A stretch of 6,596 nucleotides of DNA from NCBI GenBank assembly GCA_007117525.1, contig SKGJ01000388.1, positions 1-6,596 on the forward strand, written 5' to 3'. The position numbers and the translations under genes are program-made. Below are positions 1-6,000 of this stretch, one piece after another. The notes under the pieces are model-generated. The model had not been told where the DNA came from. It ran no database searches and saw only the letters and a program-made list of their open reading frames with translations. This DNA comes from Alkalimonas sp. (GTDB taxonomy: Bacteria; Pseudomonadota; Gammaproteobacteria; Enterobacterales; Alteromonadaceae). Position 1 is the first letter of the stretch. Every line of letters starts with the position of its first letter.

Positions 1-740
1 ATGGTGCCATGGCACCAGCAGATTATCAGGGGCCAAGCCCCTGGCAGCTGGCGATGCTCGGTTTTTTAGTGGCGCTGATGGGCTGGATGCCGGCCCCGAT
101 AGAGATTTCTGCTATCAGCTCGCTCTGGCTAACCGCCAAGCAGCGCCAGCAGCCGATCAGCCGGGAACAAGGGCTGTTTGATTTTAACCTTGGCTACTGG
201 CTGACGGCTGCGCTGGCATTGGTGTTTGTATCCTTGGGGGCCTTGGTGCAATACGGCAGCGATCAGCCGATTGCGCTGGCAGGGGCGGCCTTTGCTCAGC
301 AATTGATTGGGATGTATGGCAGTACCATCGGGGATTGGGCCAGACCCTTGGTGGCAGCGGTTGCGTTTTTGTGCATGTTTGGCACCACCATTACGGTATT
401 GGATGGCTATGCCCGCACCCTGAATGAATCTTTTACTTTGCTTGGCTGGCATCCGCGTGGCCAAAGGCGTAGCTACCAGGGCTGGCTGTTGGCGCAAGCT
501 CTGGCCGGGATGGCGGTTGTGCTGTTCTTTCGCTCAGCGCTTGGCCCCATGCTCACCTTTGCCATGACGCTGGCCTTTTTAACCACCCCAGTCTTTGCCT
601 GGCTGAATTACCGGCTGATGCGCCGCCACAGCAGCCAGCCACTGCCGGCGCTGCTGGTGTGGTGGAGCCGGCTTGGCCTCTTGTACCTGCTTGGTTTTGC
701 GCTGCTGTTTTTGTTGTGGTACAGCAAGTTGCTGGGCTAA
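1..740 (+). CDS. Nramp-family divalent metal transporter, C-terminal part (5' end outside window)
   Basis: The reading frame is open from base 3 to a TAA at 738-740, so the gene enters from the left. The visible part is about 246 residues and very hydrophobic. It has about six membrane segments: one around the G-W-M-P-A-P-I-E-I-S motif, one at G-Y-W-L-T-A-A-L-A, one after the A-A-F-A-Q-Q-L stretch, and three more towards the C-terminus. The M-P motif followed by a D-F-N-x-G-Y loop and the T-T-I-T-V-L-D-G-Y-A-R-T segment fits the second half (TM6 to TM11) of Nramp/MntH-like transporters of the COG1914 type. These are inner-membrane proteins that import Mn2+, Fe2+ or similar ions, usually with protons. 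Oddity: the classical M-P-H of TM6 reads M-P-A-P here, so this is an Nramp-related subgroup rather than a standard MntH. The first half, with the D-P-G-N-type motif, is not visible, so the metal cannot be predicted. It ends 6 bp from the convergent acylase gene. Confidence 0.75.
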   Translation, partial: GAMAPADYQGPSPWQLAMLGFLVALMGWMPAPIEISAISSLWLTAKQRQQPISREQGLFDFNLGYWLTAALALVFVSLGALVQYGSDQPIALAGAAFAQQLIGMYGSTIGDWARPLVAAVAFLCMFGTTITVLDGYARTLNESFTLLGWHPRGQRRSYQGWLLAQALAGMAVVLFFRSALGPMLTFAMTLAFLTTPVFAWLNYRLMRRHSSQPLPALLVWWSRLGLLYLLGFALLFLLWYSKLLG

Positions 741-746
741 CCCCTG

Positions 747-3188
747 CTATTGCGTATCTTGCTGCGGCAAGGTAAGCAGCAGTTGCTTTACCTGATTGGC
801 GGCAATGTCCTCAGCCTGAAACAGCACCGGCCGCCATTGCAGCTGACTAAACGCCTGGGTTTGGTCATCAAAGTGCACCGATTCCGGGTCGTGTGACTGG
901 CTGTAGGCCAGCAACATCTTAGCCTGAGGGCCTTGCTCGGTAAACTGCAATGCCAGCACATAGCTGCTACCGTAGTTGGTGCGGTAACCGTATGCACTGT
1001 CCTCCAATTGCATCATAGGCGAACGATCTGGCCGGGCTTGACCGGTGACAATGGTGGCCAGGCGCGAGGTGCTGCGCGATTGTGCGACGCCTTCCACCAT
1101 ATTGAAGACTCCTTCATAGGAGTACCCCCCGTGCATAGGGATCGGCTGCTGACCGCTGGCCTTCACCAAGTGTTGAACGTCGGCAAGTGCCGCCTGCGGG
1201 TTGATGTTGGCTTGTTGCAAGCGCAGCTGCGCTGCGGCCAGTGCCAGTAAAATGGGGTCCTGCTCGGCGGGCTCTACCGCCGGCACCAGCCCGGCTGGCG
1301 TCTCTACCGGCTGCGCAGGGTCAAAGGGTACCGCAAACAAGGTATCGGCCAATTTCCGATGGCCAGGCACCCGAAACTCAGCTAAAAACTCCCGCATTAT
1401 GAGCGCTCCCTGACTGGTCAGCTGATACTGACCATCCCATTGCGCCAGCGCCTGACAAGCGGGCGTCAAATCCACCGCCTCTTCCAATTGCAGCACAGGG
1501 GCGGCCTGACAACGTTGCAACAACGGCTGGTGCAACGTCTGGCCAAAGAGGGAACCATTGTGATCCAGCAACTGCTGCAAAGCCGTCAAATCAAACTGGC
1601 CATCGTTGCCACTGACCAAAGGGCTTGTCAGTAAGAGGGCGTTGTAACGGGTCCGCGGGCTGCGAATGCTTTGCTCTGGTCCGTACACCAGGCTATAGCC
1701 TTCCAGCCGCTCGGTAAGATGGCTAAGCCAATGGCTGCTGTTGGCATTAAACACATAATCGTTACGTGTCAGCTTCGGTGCTTCCGACAGAGGTACCAGG
1801 CCAGGAGTGCGGGTCTCACCGCTGTCATCCCAGGCAAACACAGGGTTATTGCCAGGCAACAACAAACTGCCGGCACCATCTTGCCATAATACCGATAACG
1901 GCGGAGAGGCAATGGCCTGACGCATCACCTGCTCTGCTTCCGGGCTTAAACGCGGCACCTGTGAAGCATCAGCGTAACTGGCGGTGCCTTCACTACTGGC
2001 CAGCAGGGTATTAACCCAGGGGATCCCCTGGTGCTCCGCCAAGGCATCAAAGAATTCAGCGGTAGTAGTGGCTTTATTCAGCGCCAACCACTGCTGCAGC
2101 ATCCGGCTGTTGCCAAGGTTGGCATCTTTAATGGCCACCGCACTTTGGCTGGTCCAGCCCAGGCTGGGATCCAGACTGGCTAAATTGACCAAAGGACCAA
2201 AGTGACTGTGGTACAGGGTGTGCTCATGACTGACCAGGCTGCCATCGGCTTGCAGAATCTCAACGGAAACCTGTTGTGGCGTGATGTCCCGGTACTCGTC
2301 GCCATAACGGTAGCGCATGGGGTTGCCGGGCTCCAACTCCAGTTGATACAGGGTAAAACGCTTGCCCTGCGACACTGTGTGAGTCCAGCCAAGCTGCTGG
2401 TTAAAACCAATCAAAACCGCCGGCATGCCAATCATGCTGGCACCGGTTACATCCAGGGTGCCGGGAATGGTCAGGTGTTGCTCGAAGAAGCGCAGCTCCC
2501 CGTCCCAGGGAAAGTGCGGATTGGCCAATAAGCTGGCTTTGGCACCAGCACTGCGTTCTGCCCCCAATGCCCAGCCGTTGCTGCCTAGGCCATTGGCACT
2601 AAACAGCTGCGATGGATTCAGGGCCAGCTCAATCCCTGCATCACTTGCCGGTGGCTGGGCAGCGGCCATGGCGGTTAAAAAGTTACGGCTGCTGGCAAGC
2701 AGGGCCAGATCCATGTGATAGGCCAACAGCTCAACCTCCGAAATTGGCTGCACCCAGTCGGCACCCCGACAAGGACTGGGATAGGCTGCCGGACTGTCAA
2801 ACTCACTCAAACGTTGATTGAAGCCTGCAACATAACCGCTCAACGCAGCCCGGGCATCTTCCGGCAAATCCGCTAACCGTTCAGTCGCCATCTCTGGCAA
2901 ATTCAGTCCACGGTAACCCACATCCATCAGCACAAAGTGTTGATTGGGGCCCGGTCCAAAATAACGTGCCTGCTGGCCTTGTAATTTCAAAACCTGCTCA
3001 GACAAGGTGCATAGATTCTCAGCAGCCTGACTGTAGCCAACACCATAGCCCAAACCACGATAACTGCTGGCTTCAATATGGGGCACACCATAGGCAGTGT
3101 AGGTAATCTGTACTTGCTCAGCGGGGTCTTTGCTGCTGTTGCAAGCGGTTAATACCAGGGCAGCAATAGGCAGGAGTTGTCTAATCAT
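747..3188 (-). CDS. Penicillin-acylase-family Ntn hydrolase, lipoprotein (AHL/aculeacin acylase-like)
   Basis: An 813-residue precursor of the penicillin amidase family (PF01804, peptidase S45). These enzymes cleave themselves into alpha and beta chains and hydrolyse the amide bond of acylated substrates. Residues 1-16 form a lipoprotein signal with lipobox L-T-A-C and Cys16. The +2 residue is Asn, not Asp, which by the E. coli rule predicts outer-membrane anchoring, facing the periplasm. The autoprocessing site is G202/S203 in G-S-N-G-W-A-L-G, making Ser203 the beta-chain N-terminal nucleophile. Counting from it, His is at beta23 (N-P-H-F-P-W) and Val at beta70 (G-W-T-H-T-V), the same positions as in PvdQ. 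The N-A-N-S-S-H-W motif (481-487) probably supplies the oxyanion Asn. Cys60/Cys140 and Cys560/Cys578 could form disulfides. These residues favour long-chain acyl substrates such as acyl-homoserine lactones or lipopeptides over penicillin G, but the substrate is inferred. The ATG start is chosen because the lipoprotein signal begins there; its Shine-Dalgarno is weak. No luxI or luxR gene is nearby. Confidence 0.9.
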   Translation of the reverse strand: MIRQLLPIAALVLTACNSSKDPAEQVQITYTAYGVPHIEASSYRGLGYGVGYSQAAENLCTLSEQVLKLQGQQARYFGPGPNQHFVLMDVGYRGLNLPEMATERLADLPEDARAALSGYVAGFNQRLSEFDSPAAYPSPCRGADWVQPISEVELLAYHMDLALLASSRNFLTAMAAAQPPASDAGIELALNPSQLFSANGLGSNGWALGAERSAGAKASLLANPHFPWDGELRFFEQHLTIPGTLDVTGASMIGMPAVLIGFNQQLGWTHTVSQGKRFTLYQLELEPGNPMRYRYGDEYRDITPQQVSVEILQADGSLVSHEHTLYHSHFGPLVNLASLDPSLGWTSQSAVAIKDANLGNSRMLQQWLALNKATTTAEFFDALAEHQGIPWVNTLLASSEGTASYADASQVPRLSPEAEQVMRQAIASPPLSVLWQDGAGSLLLPGNNPVFAWDDSGETRTPGLVPLSEAPKLTRNDYVFNANSSHWLSHLTERLEGYSLVYGPEQSIRSPRTRYNALLLTSPLVSGNDGQFDLTALQQLLDHNGSLFGQTLHQPLLQRCQAAPVLQLEEAVDLTPACQALAQWDGQYQLTSQGALIMREFLAEFRVPGHRKLADTLFAVPFDPAQPVETPAGLVPAVEPAEQDPILLALAAAQLRLQQANINPQAALADVQHLVKASGQQPIPMHGGYSYEGVFNMVEGVAQSRSTSRLATIVTGQARPDRSPMMQLEDSAYGYRTNYGSSYVLALQFTEQGPQAKMLLAYSQSHDPESVHFDDQTQAFSQLQWRPVLFQAEDIAANQVKQLLLTLPQQDTQ

Positions 3189-3223
3189 AGCATTGATGCA
3201 ACCAAAAAATAATCGATGGCATC

Positions 3224-3229
3224 ATCATA
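3224..3229 (-). promoter_or_regulatory. Possible -10 box of the acylase gene
   Basis: On the minus strand TATGAT (5 of 6 matches to TATAAT) lies about 35 bases upstream of the acylase ATG, inside an AT-rich gap. No convincing -35 hexamer is found at 16-18 bases from it, so this is a weak call. The gene probably needs its own promoter because a terminator-like hairpin separates it from ilvH. Confidence 0.3.
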
Positions 3230-3270
3230 GACTATTTATTTAAAAATATCATGAAACAATATTACAAACA

Positions 3271-3309
3271 GTTAATTAAAGGCCGGGGATCACATCTATC
3301 CTGCCGGCC
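3271..3309 (-). terminator. Probable rho-independent terminator of ilvIH
   Basis: On the minus strand, 22 bases after the ilvH stop, GGCCGG (complement of 3304-3309) pairs perfectly with CCGGCC (complement of 3281-3286). Four more inner pairs (ATCC 3298-3301 with GGAT 3287-3290) form across a 2-base bulge, around a 7-base loop. The stem is followed by TTTAATTAA, a short interrupted T-rich tract. The GC-rich stem and its position at the end of the operon support termination; the T-tract is not perfect. It would separate ilvIH from the downstream co-directional acylase gene. Confidence 0.6.
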
Positions 3310-3331
3310 CAACGAAGCCACACCCGACCAG

Positions 3332-3826
3332 TTAAAGCGTCAGGGTTTTCTCACCCCTGGCAATGCCGGAAACACCGGAGCGCACTACCTCGATAATGCT
3401 GGCCCCTTTCAATGCCTCGATAAAGGCATCCAGCTTGTCGGAAGTACCGACCACCTGAATGGTGTAGGTTTTAGCAGTGACATCGATGATCTGGCCGCGG
3501 AAGATATCGGCGCAGCGTTTGACTTCATCGCGATGCTCGCCTGAAGTGGCTTTAACCTTAATCAGCATCAGCTCGCGCTCGACATGGGCGCTTTCGCTTA
3601 AATCCTGCAGCTTCACCACCTCGATCAGCTTGTGCAGTTGCTTGGTAATTTGCTCAATCACCTGATCATTGCCATGGGTCACCAGCGTGAGCCGCGACAT
3701 GGTGGCATCCTCGGTCGGTGCTACCGTCAGCGAGTCAATGTTGTAACCCCGCTGCGCAAACAGGCCCACCACCCGCGCCAATGAGCCCGGCTCGTTTTCC
3801 AGCAAAACAGAAATAATATGTCGCAT
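3332..3826 (-). CDS. ilvH: Acetolactate synthase small (regulatory) subunit IlvH
   Basis: A 164-residue protein, essentially the length of E. coli IlvH (163). It is the regulatory subunit of acetolactate synthase III, cytosolic; it raises the activity of IlvI and carries valine feedback inhibition. The N-terminal ACT domain (about residues 1-78) begins M-R-H-I-I-S-V-L-L-E-N-E-P-G-S-L, and the C-terminal ALS small-subunit domain spans about 85-158. Residues whose mutation relieves valine inhibition in E. coli IlvH (Asn11, Gly14, Asn29, Ala36, Gln59) are all present at the same numbers, so the enzyme is expected to be valine sensitive. The ATG starts 2 bases after the ilvI stop. Its ribosome binding site AGAGGA lies inside the last ilvI codons, so the two genes are co-transcribed and probably translationally coupled. 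A terminator-like hairpin follows. Confidence 0.97.
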   Translation of the reverse strand: MRHIISVLLENEPGSLARVVGLFAQRGYNIDSLTVAPTEDATMSRLTLVTHGNDQVIEQITKQLHKLIEVVKLQDLSESAHVERELMLIKVKATSGEHRDEVKRCADIFRGQIIDVTAKTYTIQVVGTSDKLDAFIEALKGASIIEVVRSGVSGIARGEKTLTL

Positions 3827-3828
3827 GA

Positions 3829-5568
3829 TTAAGTCCTCTTTGTTTTGCTTAAGAACATCTCATTGATGGCTCCACCGGGAACCTGCATGGGATACACATG
3901 CTCCTTTGGATCGACATGAATGTCTAAAAACACCAGTTGATCCTTGCTGGCAAAGGCGCGCTCCAGCGCAGGCTGCAGCTCTTCCGGCTTGGTCACCCGA
4001 ATGCCAACATGACCGTATGCTTCGGCCAATTTGACAAAATCCGGCAGCGAGTCCATGTAAGAGCTGGCATAACGCGACTCGTAGTTCATGTCCTGCCACT
4101 GCTTCACCATCCCCAGGTAACCGTTGTTCAGGTTGATGATTTTCACACCGAGGCCGTACTGCTTGCAGGTGGACAGCTCCTGAATGTTCATCTGAATCGA
4201 GCCTTCGCCGGTGACACAGACCACATCGGCATCGGGGTAATTCAGCTTCACGCCCATCGCGGCTGGCAAGCCAAAGCCCATGGTGCCAAGGCCCCCCGAG
4301 TTGATCCAACGGTTTGGTTTGTTGAACTGATAATACTGAGCGGCAAACATCTGGTGCTGGCCTACATCGCTGGTGACATAGGCTTCGCCTTTGGTAATGC
4401 GGCTGACCGCCTCAATCACCGCCTGAGGCTTTAACACTGGCGTATCGTTGTCGTAACGACCGCCATGCACAGCGCGCCACTCATCAATCTGCTGCCACCA
4501 GGTCGCCAGCGCAGGCGCGTCCGGCTGGGCTTTCTTTTGCTCCAACTGTGCCAGCATGGCTGCCAGCACCGGTTTTACCAGACCAACAATCGGAATATGG
4601 GCATTGATGGTTTTGGAAATGCTGGCCGGATCGATATCGATATGGATGATGGTGGCATCCGGGCAGAATTTTTTGGTGTTGTTGGTGACCCGGTCGTCAA
4701 AACGGGCACCAACCGCCAAAATCACATCGGCATGGTGCATGGTCATGTTGGCTTCGTAGCTGCCGTGCATACCCAGCATGCCGACAAACTGCCGATCGGC
4801 CGCCGGGTAAGCGCCCAGGCCCATCAGAGTATTGGTCACCGGGTAGTTCAGCTTGCGCGCCAGCTCCGTCAGTTCTTCGGCTGCCTGGCCCATGATGACG
4901 CCACCACCGGCGTAAATCACTGGCCGCTTGGCTTTTAATAACGCAGTGACTGCTTTTTTGATTTGCCCCGGATGACCAGCGGCGGTCGGGTTGTAAGAAC
5001 GCAGCTTAATCGACTCCGGATACTGGTACGGGTAGCGCTCATTGGGCATGGTCATGTCTTTCGGAATATCCAGCACCACAGGGCCTGGCCGGCCACTTTG
5101 CGCGATGTAAAAGGCTTTTTTAATCAGGTAGGGGATATCTTCCGGCCGTCGTACCGACATGTTGTGTTTTACAATGGGGCGGGAAATGCCCAGCATATCG
5201 GTTTCCTGAAAAGCATCCTCACCAATCAGGTGGCTCATCACCTGACCGGTCAGCACCACCATCGGGATAGAATCCATGTAAGCAGTAGCAATGCCGGTCA
5301 CCGCATTGGTGGCACCTGGGCCAGAGGTAACCAGCACCACGCCGGCTTTGCCACTGGCACGGGCGTACGCATCGGCCATATGGGTGGCGGCCTGTTCATG
5401 GCGCACCAGCACATGCTTGACTTTGCTTTGCTGAAACAGCGCATCGTAAATATGCAGGACAGCGCCACCCGGGTAGCCATACAGGTACTCTACCCCTTCA
5501 TCGGCCAGGGCACGGATTACCATGGCGGCGCCAGACAGCATCTCAGGTTTGGTATTCTGGCTTGTCAT
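3829..5568 (-). CDS. ilvI: Acetolactate synthase large (catalytic) subunit IlvI
   Basis: A 579-residue ThDP-, Mg2+- and FAD-dependent enzyme (E. coli IlvI is 574). It condenses two pyruvates to acetolactate, or pyruvate with 2-ketobutyrate to acetohydroxybutyrate, the first common step of branched-chain amino acid synthesis. Three domains are seen: ThDP-PYR (about 9-175) with catalytic Glu58 in R-H-E-Q-A; a central domain (about 195-330); and ThDP-PP (about 385-535). The Mg/ThDP motif runs from G-E-G at 454-456 to N-N at 481-482. Trp491 in K-Q-W-Q matches the tryptophan that gives preference for 2-ketobutyrate in E. coli enzyme II. The GDG of the motif is GEG here (codon GAA). The frame continues upstream to a TTG at 5601, but the ATG at 5568 is preferred: it gives the family N-terminus, a modest AGAG site lies about 9 bases upstream, and the longer version adds 11 unlike-family residues. 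A short upstream ORF overlaps this ATG. It is followed directly by ilvH. Confidence 0.97.
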   Translation of the reverse strand: MTSQNTKPEMLSGAAMVIRALADEGVEYLYGYPGGAVLHIYDALFQQSKVKHVLVRHEQAATHMADAYARASGKAGVVLVTSGPGATNAVTGIATAYMDSIPMVVLTGQVMSHLIGEDAFQETDMLGISRPIVKHNMSVRRPEDIPYLIKKAFYIAQSGRPGPVVLDIPKDMTMPNERYPYQYPESIKLRSYNPTAAGHPGQIKKAVTALLKAKRPVIYAGGGVIMGQAAEELTELARKLNYPVTNTLMGLGAYPAADRQFVGMLGMHGSYEANMTMHHADVILAVGARFDDRVTNNTKKFCPDATIIHIDIDPASISKTINAHIPIVGLVKPVLAAMLAQLEQKKAQPDAPALATWWQQIDEWRAVHGGRYDNDTPVLKPQAVIEAVSRITKGEAYVTSDVGQHQMFAAQYYQFNKPNRWINSGGLGTMGFGLPAAMGVKLNYPDADVVCVTGEGSIQMNIQELSTCKQYGLGVKIINLNNGYLGMVKQWQDMNYESRYASSYMDSLPDFVKLAEAYGHVGIRVTKPEELQPALERAFASKDQLVFLDIHVDPKEHVYPMQVPGGAINEMFLSKTKRT

Positions 5569-5618
5569 CGCTTCATTCTCTTTTGGTTCTGTGTAATGCA
5601 AAGCAAAACGACCTGCAT
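5565..5618 (-). CDS. Candidate 17-codon leader peptide rich in Val/Leu/Ile, overlapping the ilvI start
   Basis: On the minus strand an ATG at 5618-5616 opens a frame reading [17 protein letters not shown], then TGA at 5567-5565. The TGA overlaps the preferred ilvI ATG in the classic ATGA arrangement. Residues 3-8 are V-V-L-L-C-I: five of six are the end products of the pathway encoded just downstream. Leader peptides of ilvL, ivbL and leuL are known to sense branched-chain aminoacyl-tRNA in this way. Against it: there is no clear Shine-Dalgarno, and the ATG lies within a small inverted repeat. The overlap with ilvI leaves no room for a classical attenuator terminator between peptide and gene, so any control would have to act through ribosome stalling or coupled re-initiation. 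E. coli ilvIH is controlled by Lrp rather than attenuation. The peptide could be a chance ORF. Confidence 0.4.
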   Translation of the reverse strand: MQVVLLCITQNQKRMKR

Positions 5619-5704
5619 GCAGCAGGCGATTGAGTCTAACCTTGCCTGTGACGGCAAAGCTGTTATTGAACGTGGCTGGTTGGAGGTGCCGCTTCGTTGG
5701 CGGC
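5612..5704 (-). other. ilvI 5' leader with three small inverted repeats
   Basis: Three potential RNA hairpins lie in the untranslated region before ilvI. GCCGC/GCGGC at 5688-5704 has 5 pairs and a 7-base loop. CCTTGCC/GGCAAAG at 5640-5659 has 7 pairs including one G-T, with a 6-base loop. CCTGC/GCAGG at 5612-5626 surrounds the ATG of the candidate leader peptide and contains a perfect 10-base palindrome at 5613-5622. None is followed by a T-run on the minus strand, so none looks like a terminator. No convincing sigma-70 promoter for ilvI was found in 5569-5736; the AT-rich stretch at 5712-5726 is the likeliest place. The leader structure is seen in the sequence; a regulatory role is inferred. 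Confidence 0.3.
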
Positions 5705-5736
5705 TGCGGCTGTTTGTATTTTTTAAGCCGTCTGTA

Positions 5737-5862
5737 TTACCCTATGGATTTCGAAATGCACGTAGGCGGCAAGCCTATGAATCCCCATGAGCTTAGCTGT
5801 ACTAAGTGATTGGGGTGAACAGGCGCAGCCAACACCCGTGCATTTTGAAAGACGACGGGTAT
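5737..5862 (+). repeat. ERIC/IRU element (enterobacterial repetitive intergenic consensus), near full length
   Basis: About 126 bp, against about 127 bp for the ERIC consensus. The core at 5777-5796 matches the ERIC1R primer site (reverse complement) at 17 of the first 20 bases, as I recall the primer. 5800-5821 matches the ERIC2 site at 17 of 22, including the block TGGGGTGA. The central hairpin is diagnostic: CCCCA (5783-5787) pairs with TGGGG (5811-5815) and CTTAG (5792-5796) with CTAAG (5802-5806). Bases 5749-5762 pair with 5837-5850 over 14 positions (one G-T). The outer ends TACCC (5738-5742) and GGGTA (5857-5861) are complementary. A side hairpin lies at 5761-5779. ERICs are non-coding, MITE-like elements found in intergenic regions and can affect stability of transcripts that include them. 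Exact ends are approximate. A minus-strand open frame across this element (to 5991, from TTG) is not considered a gene. Confidence 0.88.
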
Positions 5863-5897
5863 GGCTTTAATGTACGTGATCGCTTGCACGATGTCGA

Positions 5898-5931
5898 TGC
5901 CTTTTGCTGGTTTTTTCCAGCAAATGCGGCA
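5898..5931. other. Strong inverted repeat with T6 loop between ERIC element and cnoX
   Basis: TTTGCTGG (5903-5910) and CCAGCAAA (5917-5924) are perfect reverse complements around a loop of six T. An outer TGCC/GGCA pair (5898-5901 with 5928-5931) extends the stem across a small internal loop. No T-run follows on either strand, so it is not a standard terminator. It lies 70 to 100 bases upstream of cnoX and just beyond the right end of the ERIC element. Its function is unknown: an operator, an RNA structure, or debris of an old repeat are all possible. Confidence 0.45.
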
Positions 5932-5941
5932 GGCTCTGGCC

Positions 5942-5970
5942 TTGTAAAATGCAGGTCTTGTCCTCATAGT
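5942..5970 (+). promoter_or_regulatory. Possible sigma-70 promoter of the cnoX-like gene
   Basis: TTGTAA (5942-5947) and CATAGT (5965-5970) match the -35 and -10 consensus at 4 of 6 bases each with a 17-base spacer. Transcription would start about 20-25 bases before the GTG codon. Both boxes are weak, so this is the best candidate seen rather than a firm call. Confidence 0.3.
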
Positions 5971-5989
5971 AAAGTCATTGCCTGTTACC

Positions 5990-5994
5990 AAGGA
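5990..5994 (+). promoter_or_regulatory. Ribosome binding site supporting a GTG start
   Basis: AAGGA lies 6 bases before the GTG at 6001. Good strength and spacing, and the resulting N-terminus lines up with E. coli YbbN, so GTG is taken as the true start. Confidence 0.75.
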
Positions 5995-6000
5995 ACAACC

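Noticed and set aside
770..792. Imperfect hairpin GGTAAGC/GCTTTACC near the 3' end of the acylase gene, as a shared terminator
   Set aside because: It has a bulged stem, lies within coding sequence (K-Q-L-L-L-T-L-P), and has no T-run on either side.
933..2821. Series of plus-strand frames of 60-110 codons opposite the acylase gene
   Set aside because: All are antisense shadows of a clearly coding gene with verified catalytic residues; none has a ribosome binding site with a recognisable product.
3251..3544. Plus-strand 97-codon frame spanning the ilvH 3' end
   Set aside because: It crosses the ilvIH terminator hairpin and is antisense to ilvH; no recognisable protein features.
3860..4309. 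Minus-strand 149-codon frame inside ilvI in another frame
   Set aside because: It overlaps the conserved ThDP domain of ilvI in a different frame; its composition is that of a shadow frame, with no motif.
5569..5601. TTG-initiated N-terminal extension of IlvI by 11 residues
   Set aside because: The ATG at 5568 has a better-placed AGAG site and gives a protein length and N-terminus close to E. coli IlvI. The extension residues are polar and not like the family.
4963..5790. Plus-strand open frame of 275 codons antisense to ilvI
   Set aside because: It lies almost wholly over the strongly conserved ilvI gene and runs into the ERIC repeat. Its translation has no recognisable motif and looks like a shadow of the ilvI codon pattern.
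5834..5860. ACCCGT/ACGGGT inverted repeat as a separate regulatory hairpin
   Set aside because: It lies inside the ERIC element and competes with the better-supported end-to-end pairing of that element (5749-5762 with 5837-5850).
5737..5991. Minus-strand open frame of 84 codons starting at TTG
   Set aside because: It spans the ERIC element; its C-terminal part is the translation of the repeat. There is no good ribosome binding site, and ERIC-derived frames are commonly mis-annotated as small hypothetical proteins.
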